The position numbers and the translations under genes were made by a program. A stretch of DNA of 45,347 nt, taken from positions 1 to 45,347 of the forward strand of contig CALKUH010000062.1 in NCBI GenBank assembly GCA_937996795.1. Direction: 5' to 3'. Source of the DNA: an uncultured Verrucomicrobiota bacterium (GTDB lineage: Bacteria > Verrucomicrobiota > Kiritimatiellia > CAIVKH01). This document shows, in pieces, positions 25,081 to 33,133 of this stretch (position 1 is its first letter; each line of letters opens with the position of its first letter). A model generated the notes under the pieces. The model had not been told where the DNA came from, did not search any database, and saw only the letters and a program-made list of their open reading frames with translations.

Positions 25081-25827
25081 TCAGGCCTTGCGCAACACGC
25101 GGAGCGTGTCGCGGAGCGTGGCCGCGCGCTCGTAGTTTTCCGCGGCGATGGCGCGCGCGAGTTCGTCCTGCAAGAGGTCCACCTCGGAACGCGGACGCGA
25201 GCCGCGCAGGTCGCCGAGCAGATCGGTCAGCAGCTCGATTTCGCGCGACTGCTCCTCGTCCTCCTCGTCGCCCTGGTCGCGCCAGAAGGTGCGGATGTCG
25301 TCGATGCCCTCCTCGAGAATCGCGATCGCCTCGTCGTATTCGTGCGCCTCGGCCGATTTCTCCGCCAGCGCGCGCGCGTTCATCATGCGGATGTACGGAT
25401 AGAATTGCAGGAACTGCCACGCCAGCTCGTCGTCCTCGACGTGGCGCGAGACCATGTCGAGGATGCCGAGGTTGTGGTCGGTGTCCGACACCACGCCGTC
25501 GAGGTCGCGCAGCGCGTACAGGGCGATGTAGCGGTAGTAGAACTGGGCCGCCTCCTGCTGGAGCTCGCCGCACGCGGAGGCCTCGATCTGGAACGCGGTG
25601 AGTTCGTGGCCCTCGGCGTCCTCGCGCTGGAGATAGTAGTCGAGCAGGGTCTCGCAGCCGCGCGGCCGCTGGCCGTCGGGCCGCCCGTTCGGCTCCATCT
25701 GCAGGATGCCGAGGTCGAGGCGCAGCTGCACCTTGCGTTTGCCGTCCAGGCCGACGATCCACCGCGCGTTGATCGACGCGGGATCGTACGCCCATCCGCC
25801 CAGGATTGAATTCAGGTCCGCACTCAT
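25081..25827 (-). CDS. UVR-motif protein, function unknown
   Basis: 248 residues. The last 35 residues hold a UvrB/UvrC (UVR) interaction helix pair: Leu-Gln-Asp-Glu-Leu-Ala-Arg-Ala-Ile-Ala-Ala-Glu-Asn-Tyr-Glu-Arg-Ala. The rest is helical and acidic with repeated Glu/Asp clusters near 190-200, and tetratricopeptide-like spacing around Tyr-Arg-Tyr-Ile-Ala-Leu-Tyr-Ala. It may bind a partner via the UVR helix. No catalytic motif seen. Confidence 0.65.
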   Translation of the reverse strand: MSADLNSILGGWAYDPASINARWIVGLDGKRKVQLRLDLGILQMEPNGRPDGQRPRGCETLLDYYLQREDAEGHELTAFQIEASACGELQQEAAQFYYRYIALYALRDLDGVVSDTDHNLGILDMVSRHVEDDELAWQFLQFYPYIRMMNARALAEKSAEAHEYDEAIAILEEGIDDIRTFWRDQGDEEDEEQSREIELLTDLLGDLRGSRPRSEVDLLQDELARAIAAENYERAATLRDTLRVLRKA

Positions 25828-25880
25828 CCGTTATTCCTGCGACCATCCTCACCATAGCGGCGACGGATGTACAATTCAAA

Positions 25881-26570
25881 TCAACCCGCGGAGGGTTCCC
25901 GCAGGCGGCGGATGGGTTTGAGAAAAATCGGCAGCGGCTGCCCGCGCAATTCCGGCGGAAGCCCGTTTACGCCGAAGACGGCATCCCAGCATCGCTCGAA
26001 GCCGTGCGCCGCGTCGGGGAACCCGGCGGCCACGTCCCGCGCGCGCGCATAGAAGGCGCGGGGGCGGCGGCGGATGGTTTCACGCGCGACGATGAACTGC
26101 CCGCCGCCAAAGAACACAAAGCGTTCCGGGCACGCGCGGTCGCCGAACACGGCGCTCCAGAAGCCGCGCATGTCCAGCGGGGTCCGCGCCGGATTCTTGC
26201 TCCAGCGCTGGAAGAGTCGCGAACCCGTCGCGTCGTCCTCGTCCACCAGGAAGCCCAGCCAGCGGAAGGCCTCGACGCGCTCGCGCCCCTCCGCCAGCGC
26301 GCGCATGCGCTTGTGCAGGTCCGGCGCGTGGTCGAACGGATGGCCCTGCACGCAGACCAGCAGATCCGGCAGCGTGTCGTAGTGCTCCACCAGGTGATGC
26401 AGGTAGGTGTGCGCCTCGCGGCCGACATTCGGAAGCGCCCGATGGCCCGGCGCGGGCGGCGCGCCGGATTTGTCATACACATGGACACGCACGGTGCGCG
26501 GAACCCGGCGCAGCCACGCGAGATCCTCGCGGTGGCGCGCGACAATCAACTCAATGTCGGGCGGCGGCAT
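25881..26570 (-). CDS. DUF3431 family protein
   Basis: 229 residues. Begins Ile-Glu-Leu-Ile-Val-Ala-Arg-His-Arg-Glu-Asp-Leu-Ala-Trp-Leu with Pro-Asn-Val-Gly-Arg-Glu-Ala-His-Thr-Tyr-Leu and Gln-Gly-His-Pro-Phe-Asp-His, the pattern of DUF3431 proteins, which are glycosyltransferase-like in appearance. Function is not known. Precedes the UVR-motif gene by 53 bp on the same strand. Confidence 0.8.
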   Translation of the reverse strand: MPPPDIELIVARHREDLAWLRRVPRTVRVHVYDKSGAPPAPGHRALPNVGREAHTYLHHLVEHYDTLPDLLVCVQGHPFDHAPDLHKRMRALAEGRERVEAFRWLGFLVDEDDATGSRLFQRWSKNPARTPLDMRGFWSAVFGDRACPERFVFFGGGQFIVARETIRRRPRAFYARARDVAAGFPDAAHGFERCWDAVFGVNGLPPELRGQPLPIFLKPIRRLREPSAG

Positions 26571-26679
26571 GGTTGCCGTGGAGTCTATCGGGCCACCCCG
26601 CCGCCTGTCGCGCCTGAAGCCGGATCTTTACAGGCCTCCACAGGGCGACCATGATGACCTCATCACAAGGAGGTTCCCC

Positions 26680-27093
26680 ATGCGCGAGTGGTTGCTTCGG
26701 ATGAGTGTGGCGTGCTCGCTGGCCCTTGCGGTCGGCGCGGTGACAACCGGGTGCGGCGGCAGCGATGACGATGACGACGACGCGCCCCCCGCGGAAGAAG
26801 CGGCGACGATGACCGGGACGTGGAATGCAAGCTACAGCACCGGCGTAGATTTCACCCTCGCATTGACGCAGGAAGGCGACGCCCTCAGCGGCGATTATGA
26901 AACCGAGGGCGGCGTGCAGGGCACGGTCACCGGCACGGTCAGCGGAAATGCCGTCACCATGACCATCACAACCGAGGGCGGCGTAGTCGCGGAATTCGAC
27001 GGCTCCGTAAACGACGCGCGCACCTCGATGGGCGGCGACTTCACCATTGTCGCCGGCGGCGGCGGAAACGGCACCTGGTCCGCCAGCAAATAG
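26680..27093 (+). CDS. Small secreted lipoprotein
   Basis: 137 residues. N-terminal signal with a hydrophobic core (about 10-20) ending at a Thr-Thr-Gly-Cys lipobox near residue 25, followed by a run of aspartates. The mature part is Gly/Thr/Val-rich with beta-strand periodicity (repeated Gly-Thr-Val-Thr-Gly and Ser-Gly segments), suggesting a small beta-sheet domain. AAGGAGG lies before the ATG. It has no clear terminator of its own: the first strong plus-strand terminator is at 27564-27604. Confidence 0.8.
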   Translation: MREWLLRMSVACSLALAVGAVTTGCGGSDDDDDDAPPAEEAATMTGTWNASYSTGVDFTLALTQEGDALSGDYETEGGVQGTVTGTVSGNAVTMTITTEGGVVAEFDGSVNDARTSMGGDFTIVAGGGGNGTWSASK

Positions 27094-27101
27094 CCACGCG
27101 A

Positions 27102-27548
27102 CTAGGGCCTGGTACGGTCAGGAGGTTCGGGGCTGGCGGACAAGGACACTGTGAGCCCCACCTCCTGTCCGTAAGTTAATTCAAGCGTGTGACCGTCTGG
27201 ATCTCGCAGAAAGGCCCAATAGCCCACTGGATAGCCGGAATCCTTCGGCTCTCTGACAAGTACACCCTCCTCTCGCGCGATCGCACAGAGCCGGTCGACC
27301 TCTGCTCGGCTTCGGCATCCCACGCCAAGGTGCGCAAAGGGGGCGAGCACGGTATCCAGTCGCGCGGACTCGACCAAGACCAGTGCGAATGGCCTCGTCC
27401 GGTCCGATATCCAAACCACGCGCACCCCGGAACCGGCATCGACGCGCCGGTGCACCGGCTCCATTCCCGCATAACGGGAATAGAAGGCAATACTCCGCTC
27501 CATGTTCGTTACTTGCAGGGCAATATGGGTAAATCCTATGTCATTCAT
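27102..27548 (-). CDS. VOC (glyoxalase/bleomycin resistance) superfamily protein
   Basis: 148 residues. One VOC domain: Thr-His-Ile-Ala-Leu-Gln-Val at the N-terminus, Gly-Val-Gly-Cys-Arg-Ser and the C-terminal Asp-Pro-Asp-Gly-His-Thr-Leu-Glu-Leu-Thr-Tyr metal/ligand motif. Members are lyases, dioxygenases or resistance binders; the substrate cannot be told. It lies antisense to the likely downstream read-through of the lipoprotein gene. Confidence 0.85.
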   Translation of the reverse strand: MNDIGFTHIALQVTNMERSIAFYSRYAGMEPVHRRVDAGSGVRVVWISDRTRPFALVLVESARLDTVLAPFAHLGVGCRSRAEVDRLCAIAREEGVLVREPKDSGYPVGYWAFLRDPDGHTLELTYGQEVGLTVSLSASPEPPDRTRP

Positions 27549-27563
27549 TGGAACGCTCCGGGT

Positions 27564-27604
27564 CCGCGCCCCGCCGGTGGGCCCGGCGGGGCGCGGCTTT
27601 TTTA
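27564..27604 (+). terminator. Strong plus-strand intrinsic terminator
   Basis: 14-bp perfect GC stem (CCGCGCCCCGCCGG with CCGGCGGGGCGCGG) with a T7 run at 27598-27604 on the plus strand. It sits between the VOC and cyclase genes, both on minus; the only plus-strand gene upstream is the lipoprotein at 26680. Confidence 0.85.
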
Positions 27605-28585
27605 CCGAACGGGAAACGCAATCGGGCGGAAGGGGGCTCCGCTTGCCCCGCGCAGTTTGAGCGACGCGCCGATAAACGCAAACTCGTAGAGGCGGGCAGC
27701 TGACAACTCCTCCAAATTCACCAGCTCCACGATTGGGATGCCCATTTCTGCGAGGAGATAGGTGTGGACCGGAACCCAGTTGCGCTCCACTTCCGACGGG
27801 AACGTCTCCAGGCTGAGATTGTCCGCCCCAATAACCATCGCGCCGCGCTCGGCCAGATAGCGCGCCCCATCCATCGAGAGTCCCGGGGGATCCTTGATAA
27901 ACGCCTCAGCGTCCGCAAACTGCTGCATGCGCCCTGTTCGAATCAGCACGACATCACCGGTTTGTAGCGAGACCTGCTGTAGCGCAAGGGTCTGCTCGAT
28001 ATCCTCCGCGGTGATGCGGTAGACCGGCGGCAGCATCGGCACCCCCCTGGCTGCGGCGACGTCAATCATCACCCCGCGCGCGACAATTGGCGGGATGGTT
28101 TCGGCCCCCGTGCGGTGCCAACCGCGATCCCCCAGGTGATGTTCGGCGGTAAACCCGTTCCAGATGGCGCCGTTGAGCCCGAAGTGGTTCAACGCATCGA
28201 TATGCGTTCCGGTATGCGTATACATCGACACCGCATCCCCGGTGTAGCTTACCGTTCGGTTTTGTTCCTGCCCCACCCCCGCCGGGTCATCGACCAAGGT
28301 TCCGTGCGGGGTATGGGTAAGCCAGAACTGGTAGCGCGGATCCCCCAGCCCATAGAAGCTGGGCATGCCGATGAAGAAATCGACCGACAGGTCGTACGCC
28401 GCCCCGCCCGCAATCCGGCCCAGGATGGCCGCGCGGGACGCATCGGTCATTAAGTTCAACCGCCCGATTTCGTCTTCCGGCCCCCATGGACTCACGCCCG
28501 CCGCAGGAACGGGCGTACCCGCAGCCCCCGCTGCGCCCGCCGCCATCCAGATCATCACCGCCATGCTCTTCAGTACACGCTTCAT
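27602..28585 (-). CDS. Secreted cyclase-family (kynurenine formamidase-like) hydrolase
   Basis: 327 residues from an ATG at 28585 preceded by AGGAGGAGTT. An N-terminal signal peptide (Ala-rich, about 1-24) suggests export. The cyclase-fold motif His-Thr-Gly-Thr-His-Ile-Asp-Ala (metal-binding, about 129-136) is intact, with Trp-Gly-Pro-Glu-Asp-Glu-Ile-Gly near the start. The family covers formamidases and related cyclic amide/ester hydrolases. The divergent MarR gene and the palindromes in between indicate repression and induction by a small aromatic or similar ligand. Confidence 0.85.
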   Translation of the reverse strand: MKRVLKSMAVMIWMAAGAAGAAGTPVPAAGVSPWGPEDEIGRLNLMTDASRAAILGRIAGGAAYDLSVDFFIGMPSFYGLGDPRYQFWLTHTPHGTLVDDPAGVGQEQNRTVSYTGDAVSMYTHTGTHIDALNHFGLNGAIWNGFTAEHHLGDRGWHRTGAETIPPIVARGVMIDVAAARGVPMLPPVYRITAEDIEQTLALQQVSLQTGDVVLIRTGRMQQFADAEAFIKDPPGLSMDGARYLAERGAMVIGADNLSLETFPSEVERNWVPVHTYLLAEMGIPIVELVNLEELSAARLYEFAFIGASLKLRGASGAPFRPIAFPVR

Positions 28586-28631
28586 AACTCCTCCTGTTTT
28601 CTCCGACCCGCGGACACCACGCCCGCGACGA

Positions 28632-28707
28632 TTCTTTATATAGAGAATCTTTATATAAAGATAATCACCTGGCGCCGGCCCTTTGTCAACTGTCTTGATA
28701 TAAAGAT
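28632..28707. promoter_or_regulatory. Three palindromic MarR-type operators and the cyclase promoter
   Basis: Site 2 (28647-28662) is a perfect 16-bp palindrome ATCTTTATATAAAGAT. Site 1 (28632-28647, TTCTTTATATAGAGAA) and site 3 (28692-28707, GTCTTGATATAAAGAT) differ slightly. Centres lie 15 and 45 bp apart, a common multiple of 15. On the minus strand -35 TTGACA (28689-28684), a 17-bp gap and -10 GATTAT (28666-28661) place the cyclase start of transcription within site 2, with site 3 just upstream of -35. Confidence 0.8.
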
Positions 28708-28728
28708 TGTTTGGGGTAGGGTTCGGGC

Positions 28729-29238
28729 ATGCAGACCGACAGGATCGACACCCTGATTGAGCAGTGGCGGCGCGAGCGGCCCGATGTAGACCCCTCGGCC
28801 ATGGGCATCGCGGGGCGCGTGCTTCGGCTCGCGCAACACCTTGAACGCAGGCTCGAGGTTCTGCTTGCGGAGTACAACCTGATGCCCTGGCAGTTCGACG
28901 TGCTGGCAACACTTCGGCGCAGCGGGCCGCCTTATCAGATGACGCCGACGCGCCTTATGCAGTCCGTCATGCTGTCATCCGGCGCGATGACCAATCGGCT
29001 GGACCGGCTTGAAGCGGCGGGCCTGGTCAAACGCCAGCCCGACCCCGCCGACCGCCGCGGCGTGCTGATCACACTTACCGCGAAGGGGCGCCGGATGGTC
29101 GACGACGCCCTGCCCGCCCGATTCCACGAGGCGCGTCTGAACCGGGCCGTGTTGTCCGACGCCGAGGCGCGCGGGATGGAAGCCTCGCTGCGAAAGCTAT
29201 TACTCGCGCTCGACCCGGAATCCACCGACGCCCACTAG
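28729..29238 (+). CDS. MarR family transcriptional regulator
   Basis: 169 residues. A winged helix-turn-helix of the MarR type: Leu-Ala-Glu-Tyr-Asn-Leu-Met-Pro-Trp-Gln-Phe-Asp-Val-Leu-Ala-Thr-Leu (about 47-63), recognition helix Ser-Ser-Gly-Ala-Met-Thr-Asn-Arg-Leu-Asp-Arg-Leu-Glu-Ala-Ala-Gly-Leu-Val, and the wing Asp-Pro-Ala-Asp-Arg-Arg-Gly-Val-Leu-Ile. Divergent from the cyclase; the three 16-bp palindromes lie between them, one adjacent to its own start. Likely represses the cyclase and itself until a ligand binds. Its stop codon and that of Hsp33 share a CTAG. Confidence 0.93.
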   Translation: MQTDRIDTLIEQWRRERPDVDPSAMGIAGRVLRLAQHLERRLEVLLAEYNLMPWQFDVLATLRRSGPPYQMTPTRLMQSVMLSSGAMTNRLDRLEAAGLVKRQPDPADRRGVLITLTAKGRRMVDDALPARFHEARLNRAVLSDAEARGMEASLRKLLLALDPESTDAH

Positions 29239-30128
29239 TCGGCGGGCTTTTCGTTCCAGGCGCGGATGCAGTCGTCGATGGACAGTTCGTAGCGGTGGCC
29301 GCAGAAGCGGCAGTTGACGACGACGGGCTCGTTCTTTCGCACCATGTCCATGCGCTCGCCGTAGGGCAGCGCGCGCAGCACGCCGCTCATTTTCTCCCGG
29401 CTGCACGAGCAGCGGAAGAACGGCGCGGTGGACGGGGCCAGCGTCACGCGCGGCGCGGGCGTTTCGCCGGCGCAGAGCGCGCGCAGCACGTTTTCCACCT
29501 GGTTGTCGGTTTCATCGCCGCGCGCCATCCACGCGCGCACGTCCTCCGCGTACAGCCGGTCGCGGAGCCGCTGGAAGCGCACCAGGTCGCAACCGGGCAG
29601 CGCCTGCAGCAGGAGCCCGCGGCACAGCCGCACCGGCGCCGCCGGGTTGGAGGAAAGCGCGATCATCACCGCGAGCGCGGACTCCGCCTGGTCGCTCATG
29701 CAGAGGAAGTGGTTCACGTCCTCCACGACGTCGAGCAGGTCCGCGCGCGTATTTCCGTGGGCGACCACCGCGCCCTTGCGACTGCGGACGACCTGGACGG
29801 AGCCCGACGCGCCATAGATCGCGCCCTCGTCCGGCGCCTCGGCGAGTTGCGGCGGCGAAATGAACGCGCGCGTCGCGCCGTCGGGCCCGGTGTCCACGAC
29901 GATCGTGCGCAGCAGCCCCTCATACGCCCAGCGCAGGTTCAGCCGCTGCCCCTCGCCCAGCGCCGCGGCGGCCACCACCCCCGCCGTCATCGCGCGGCCC
30001 AGCATGTGCGCGCCCGCCGGATCGCAATCATGCCGCCGCACCGCCTCGTTCACCGTGTCCGCGGTGAGCGCGTACGCCACCGCGACATCAAACCCCTCCA
30101 ACCGGCCCAGTAACAGTTGATCAGCCAT
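29235..30128 (-). CDS. hslO: Redox-regulated chaperone Hsp33
   Basis: 297 residues from the ATG at 30128. Holdase that is activated by oxidation. The core has the Gly-Arg-Ala-Met-Thr-Ala-Gly-Val-Val-Ala-Ala-Ala-Ala-Leu segment, and the C-terminal redox switch has Cys-Ser-Cys-Ser and Cys-Arg-Phe-Cys (about 239-242 and 275-278), the four zinc-binding cysteines, so the switch is intact. The longer frame upstream has no ribosome binding site. Same strand as the photolyase/YndJ genes upstream, with 55 bp between. Confidence 0.95.
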   Translation of the reverse strand: MADQLLLGRLEGFDVAVAYALTADTVNEAVRRHDCDPAGAHMLGRAMTAGVVAAAALGEGQRLNLRWAYEGLLRTIVVDTGPDGATRAFISPPQLAEAPDEGAIYGASGSVQVVRSRKGAVVAHGNTRADLLDVVEDVNHFLCMSDQAESALAVMIALSSNPAAPVRLCRGLLLQALPGCDLVRFQRLRDRLYAEDVRAWMARGDETDNQVENVLRALCAGETPAPRVTLAPSTAPFFRCSCSREKMSGVLRALPYGERMDMVRKNEPVVVNCRFCGHRYELSIDDCIRAWNEKPAD

Positions 30129-30183
30129 GCGCGGAACCGTAACACGGCGGTACGGCAAAATCCAAGGGGCGGGGCATTGATCC

Positions 30184-30882
30184 TTATGAAGGAACATAGT
30201 CGCCGCGGCCCAGCCACTCCCCGTGTTCCGAAAGAGGTCGAAATCGGAGCGTCGTGAACGCGTGGTGAAACTCTTTGCGGGTTCGCTCATTCATGGCTTT
30301 GGCATGTCGATCCGATCCGGGCTCCGCATCCCGTCCATGAACCATGTCCTCCATTTCGCGCCGGGATCGCCACACCGAAAAGGTGCAAAAGGTGCGGGGC
30401 GGGCGCACGGCGGCCAAGGCGAGGGTCGTGCCCGGATGGTCATGGACCAGTTGCTCAACGGGCCGACCCCAACGAATAAACCTCGGAAGCTGCGTCAGTT
30501 TCAGCCGCGCGAGCGTCACCGCGACGACCGGGCGCGAGGGGTCCGTGTCCTCCATGTTTACGGGAAGATCGTCGAACTCGGCCACATGACCCCAACGACG
30601 AAGGAACGCGAGACGCACATGCCATCCCGCTGACAGCGTGTGCCCCAGTTTCGTGTCCGCCAGAAATGCCTCAAGCGATCGCTCGTTGTCCCAGGATGCA
30701 AAAACGGCGAGGGTGTGGAGTTGAATTCTTGCGGAGGAAAAAATGGGCGCCCCGAGCGTCATCGTCGCAAGGCACTCGGCATGACGCAGGCCAGGTACAT
30801 TCTTCTTCGCCGGTGGCCGACATAACGCCGCCACCGCGGCGGCGGGTGTCACGGTCGCAAGATGAAAGCTGAAGAGGTTCAT
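30184..30882 (-). CDS. Spheroidene monooxygenase-like / DUF3291-like protein
   Basis: 232 residues. Two repeats of a ferredoxin-like fold seem present, the second with Cys-Thr-Phe-Ser-Val-Trp-Arg-Ser-Arg and a C-terminal Phe-His-His-Ala-Phe-Thr-Thr-Leu-Arg-Phe-Arg-Pro-Leu. This resembles spheroidene monooxygenase (CrtA) and related dimeric alpha/beta barrel monooxygenases. Carotenoid genes are not in the window. Start overlaps the YndJ stop as ATGA. Confidence 0.55.
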   Translation of the reverse strand: MNLFSFHLATVTPAAAVAALCRPPAKKNVPGLRHAECLATMTLGAPIFSSARIQLHTLAVFASWDNERSLEAFLADTKLGHTLSAGWHVRLAFLRRWGHVAEFDDLPVNMEDTDPSRPVVAVTLARLKLTQLPRFIRWGRPVEQLVHDHPGTTLALAAVRPPRTFCTFSVWRSRREMEDMVHGRDAEPGSDRHAKAMNERTRKEFHHAFTTLRFRPLSEHGEWLGRGDYVPS

Positions 30883-31586
30883 GTCTCGGGCGTCTCGCGC
30901 GGGATTTCCAGCATGGGGGCGTGTGCGGGCGGACGTCCCCAGACAAATGCCGCAAGCCCAAGCCCCACATGGCCGACGGCATTTACGAGGCCGTGATATC
31001 GCACCATATCCGCAAGATCAAAGATCGGGAATCCCCACGCCCACGCAAGCGCCGGCGCCATGGTGAAGACAGGCACCATCAGCGCCACCACCATCAATCG
31101 CCGGGGAGCGCGCGCAATTCGATTCGGTCGCCCAAGAACAACAGCTGCCAGCTGGATCAAAAACAGTACCGCATAGATCGTTGCGCCCGCCTCATCACAG
31201 AAACGATATCCGGAAATTCCCGCGGCTGTCACCAAATACGCAATCGGGTGCGCAAGGAGGAGGCTGCGAAGCATGCGCAACGCCAGTGGGCTGGATACGA
31301 CGCGACACGCGAGCGACGTCACGGTAAGCGCCCCATAGCCTGCAAATGCAAAGTGCGCCGCCGCCAGCCATGTCCACGGGGCGCCAAATCCAAGCAATGT
31401 GGAATGATTGAGAAAGACGCCCAACCAGATCAGGCTTCCCACCACGAATATCCACGCCGCCGCGAGCGAAAGTTCCTCGGGCAGCACCATCGTCCGCGCA
31501 CAGGCGCGCTTTAGCAGGAAGCATCCCACCCCGCACGCCAACAGCAGGCCTGCCGCAAGCAAGAGATTCGTTGCGCTGAGATTCAT
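30879..31586 (-). CDS. YndJ-like membrane protein
   Basis: 235 residues from the ATG at 31586. Six or seven hydrophobic segments (for example about 8-25, 38-58, 68-88, 110-128, 134-152, 165-185, 205-222), and a C-terminal Met-Val-Arg-Tyr-His-Gly-Leu-Val-Asn-Ala-Val-Gly-His-Val-Gly segment similar to the conserved His-Gly...Asn-Ala-x-Gly of the YndJ family. Function unknown; such proteins often accompany photolyase-type clusters in proteobacteria, as I recall. Coupled to the next gene by ATGA. Confidence 0.65.
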   Translation of the reverse strand: MNLSATNLLLAAGLLLACGVGCFLLKRACARTMVLPEELSLAAAWIFVVGSLIWLGVFLNHSTLLGFGAPWTWLAAAHFAFAGYGALTVTSLACRVVSSPLALRMLRSLLLAHPIAYLVTAAGISGYRFCDEAGATIYAVLFLIQLAAVVLGRPNRIARAPRRLMVVALMVPVFTMAPALAWAWGFPIFDLADMVRYHGLVNAVGHVGLGLAAFVWGRPPAHAPMLEIPRETPET

Positions 31587-31621
31587 TCGTATCGATCCAT
31601 ACGCCGGCGGGGAACTGTATA

Positions 31622-33103
31622 CTATTCCAAGCGGGCAAGAAATGCGTCGGCGTGGCGGAGGTGGGCGCGTTGTTTTTCGGGGGCGAGGTTGTCCCAGGTG
31701 CGCGCCATCATGGAGAGGCGGGGGTGGGCGAGGAAGACGGCGCGGTGGGTGGCGATGAAGCGCCAGAACAGCGCGTCCCATGTCGCGCACCACGGGCCGG
31801 CGGGGATGTCGCTCATGCGGCGGAGGTACGCCGAGCCGGAGATGTACGGCTTCGTGGCGAACAGCCCGCCGTCCGCGAACAGGGCCATGCCGTACACGTT
31901 GGGCACCATGACCCAGTCGTAGGCATCGATGAACAGCTCCATGAACCAGCGATACGCCGCGTCGGGGTGGATGCCGCACAGCACCATCAGGTTGCCGGCC
32001 ACCATCAGGCGCTCGATGTGGTGGCAGTAGGCCTCGCGATGGACGCGCCGCACCACGAGGTCGAAGGGCGCGAGGCCCGTCGTTCCGTCGTAAAACGACT
32101 TCGGCAGCGGGCGTGTGTGGTTCCAGAAATTCGAGGTGCGCATGCGGACGCCCTCGCGGCGGTACATCAGCCGGATGAATTCGCGCCAGCCGATGATCTG
32201 GCGGATGAATCCCTCCACGGCATTGAGCGGCACCCGGTGCGCGCGGGCGAACGACAGCGCGCGGTTCACCACGGTGTCCGGCGTGAGCAACCCGATGTTG
32301 AGCGCGGGGGTCAGCACGGAGTGGAACACGACGGTGTGGCGCGCGGAAATCGCGTCCTCGTAGTCGCCGAAGCGCGCGAAGCGGTGTTCAAGGAACTCGT
32401 CCAGTCCGCGCGAGGCCTGTTCGTGGGTGACGGGGAACCAGAAGTCGGACACGGCGCCGGGATGCGCGGGGAACGCCCGCTCGACGCCGCGCGCGCATTC
32501 CTGATGAAGGGCATCGTACCGGAACGCGGACACCGGCGGGGGCGCAAGGCCGCGCGGCAACGGCTTCCGGTTCTCGGCGTCAAAACTCCACGCCCCGCCC
32601 GCGGGTTTCCCGCCGTCCATCAGGATGCCGAGCCGGCGCCGCTGCGCCTGGTAGAACTCCGCCATGCGGTAGCGGCCGTGTTTCGCAAACAACGCGTCGG
32701 CCCATGCGGGGTCGGTGAGGAACATCGGAGAGGGATGCATCCGCAGCGCGATCCCGTGCCGCGCCGCGCTGGCGCGCAGCCGTTTTTCGAGCAGGAAATC
32801 CTCCGGGTCGGCCACATGCACCTCGCCCACCCCGTCCCGCGCGAGGTCCGCCACGACCGCCGACACCGTCTCATCCGGGCGATAGGGTCGGAGGGCCACC
32901 CGCACACCGCGCGCATCCAGGCGTCGCCGATAGGCCGCCATCGTGGAGCGGTGCAGGAGGAGCTTGTGCGTGTGGAATACGGCGGGGTTCCGCGCGTCGC
33001 CAAAGAACAGCGAGTCCTCCACCAGCAGCACCGGGCGGCCGGGCGCGACGGCGGGATGCGGGTCGAACAATTGATGGGGGAAAATGAGGGTGATGGCGCG
33101 CAC
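31622..33103 (-). CDS. Cryptochrome/photolyase family protein of the FeS-BCP type, cluster cysteines lacking
   Basis: 493 residues from a GTG at 33103. The opening Ile-Phe-Pro-His-Gln-Leu-Phe, Tyr-Cys-His-His-Ile-Glu-Arg-Leu-Met-Val-Ala-Gly-Asn-Leu and Asp-Trp-Val-Met-Val-Pro-Asn-Val-Tyr-Gly-Met segments place it in the deoxyribodipyrimidine photolyase-related (FeS-BCP, prokaryotic 6-4) group that repairs UV photoproducts with FAD. In that group four cysteines bind a 4Fe-4S cluster. Here the Met-Ser-Asp that precedes the Cys-x-x-Cys is followed at 430-439 by Ile-Pro-Ala-Gly-Pro-Trp-Cys: the pair is gone and about a dozen residues are deleted; the first ligand position holds Phe. Only the last cysteine may remain. 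Confidence 0.85.
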   Translation of the reverse strand: MRAITLIFPHQLFDPHPAVAPGRPVLLVEDSLFFGDARNPAVFHTHKLLLHRSTMAAYRRRLDARGVRVALRPYRPDETVSAVVADLARDGVGEVHVADPEDFLLEKRLRASAARHGIALRMHPSPMFLTDPAWADALFAKHGRYRMAEFYQAQRRRLGILMDGGKPAGGAWSFDAENRKPLPRGLAPPPVSAFRYDALHQECARGVERAFPAHPGAVSDFWFPVTHEQASRGLDEFLEHRFARFGDYEDAISARHTVVFHSVLTPALNIGLLTPDTVVNRALSFARAHRVPLNAVEGFIRQIIGWREFIRLMYRREGVRMRTSNFWNHTRPLPKSFYDGTTGLAPFDLVVRRVHREAYCHHIERLMVAGNLMVLCGIHPDAAYRWFMELFIDAYDWVMVPNVYGMALFADGGLFATKPYISGSAYLRRMSDIPAGPWCATWDALFWRFIATHRAVFLAHPRLSMMARTWDNLAPEKQRAHLRHADAFLARLE

Positions 33104-33133
33104 ACGGGGTCTTCGCGCGCGGATGGACCCGCA

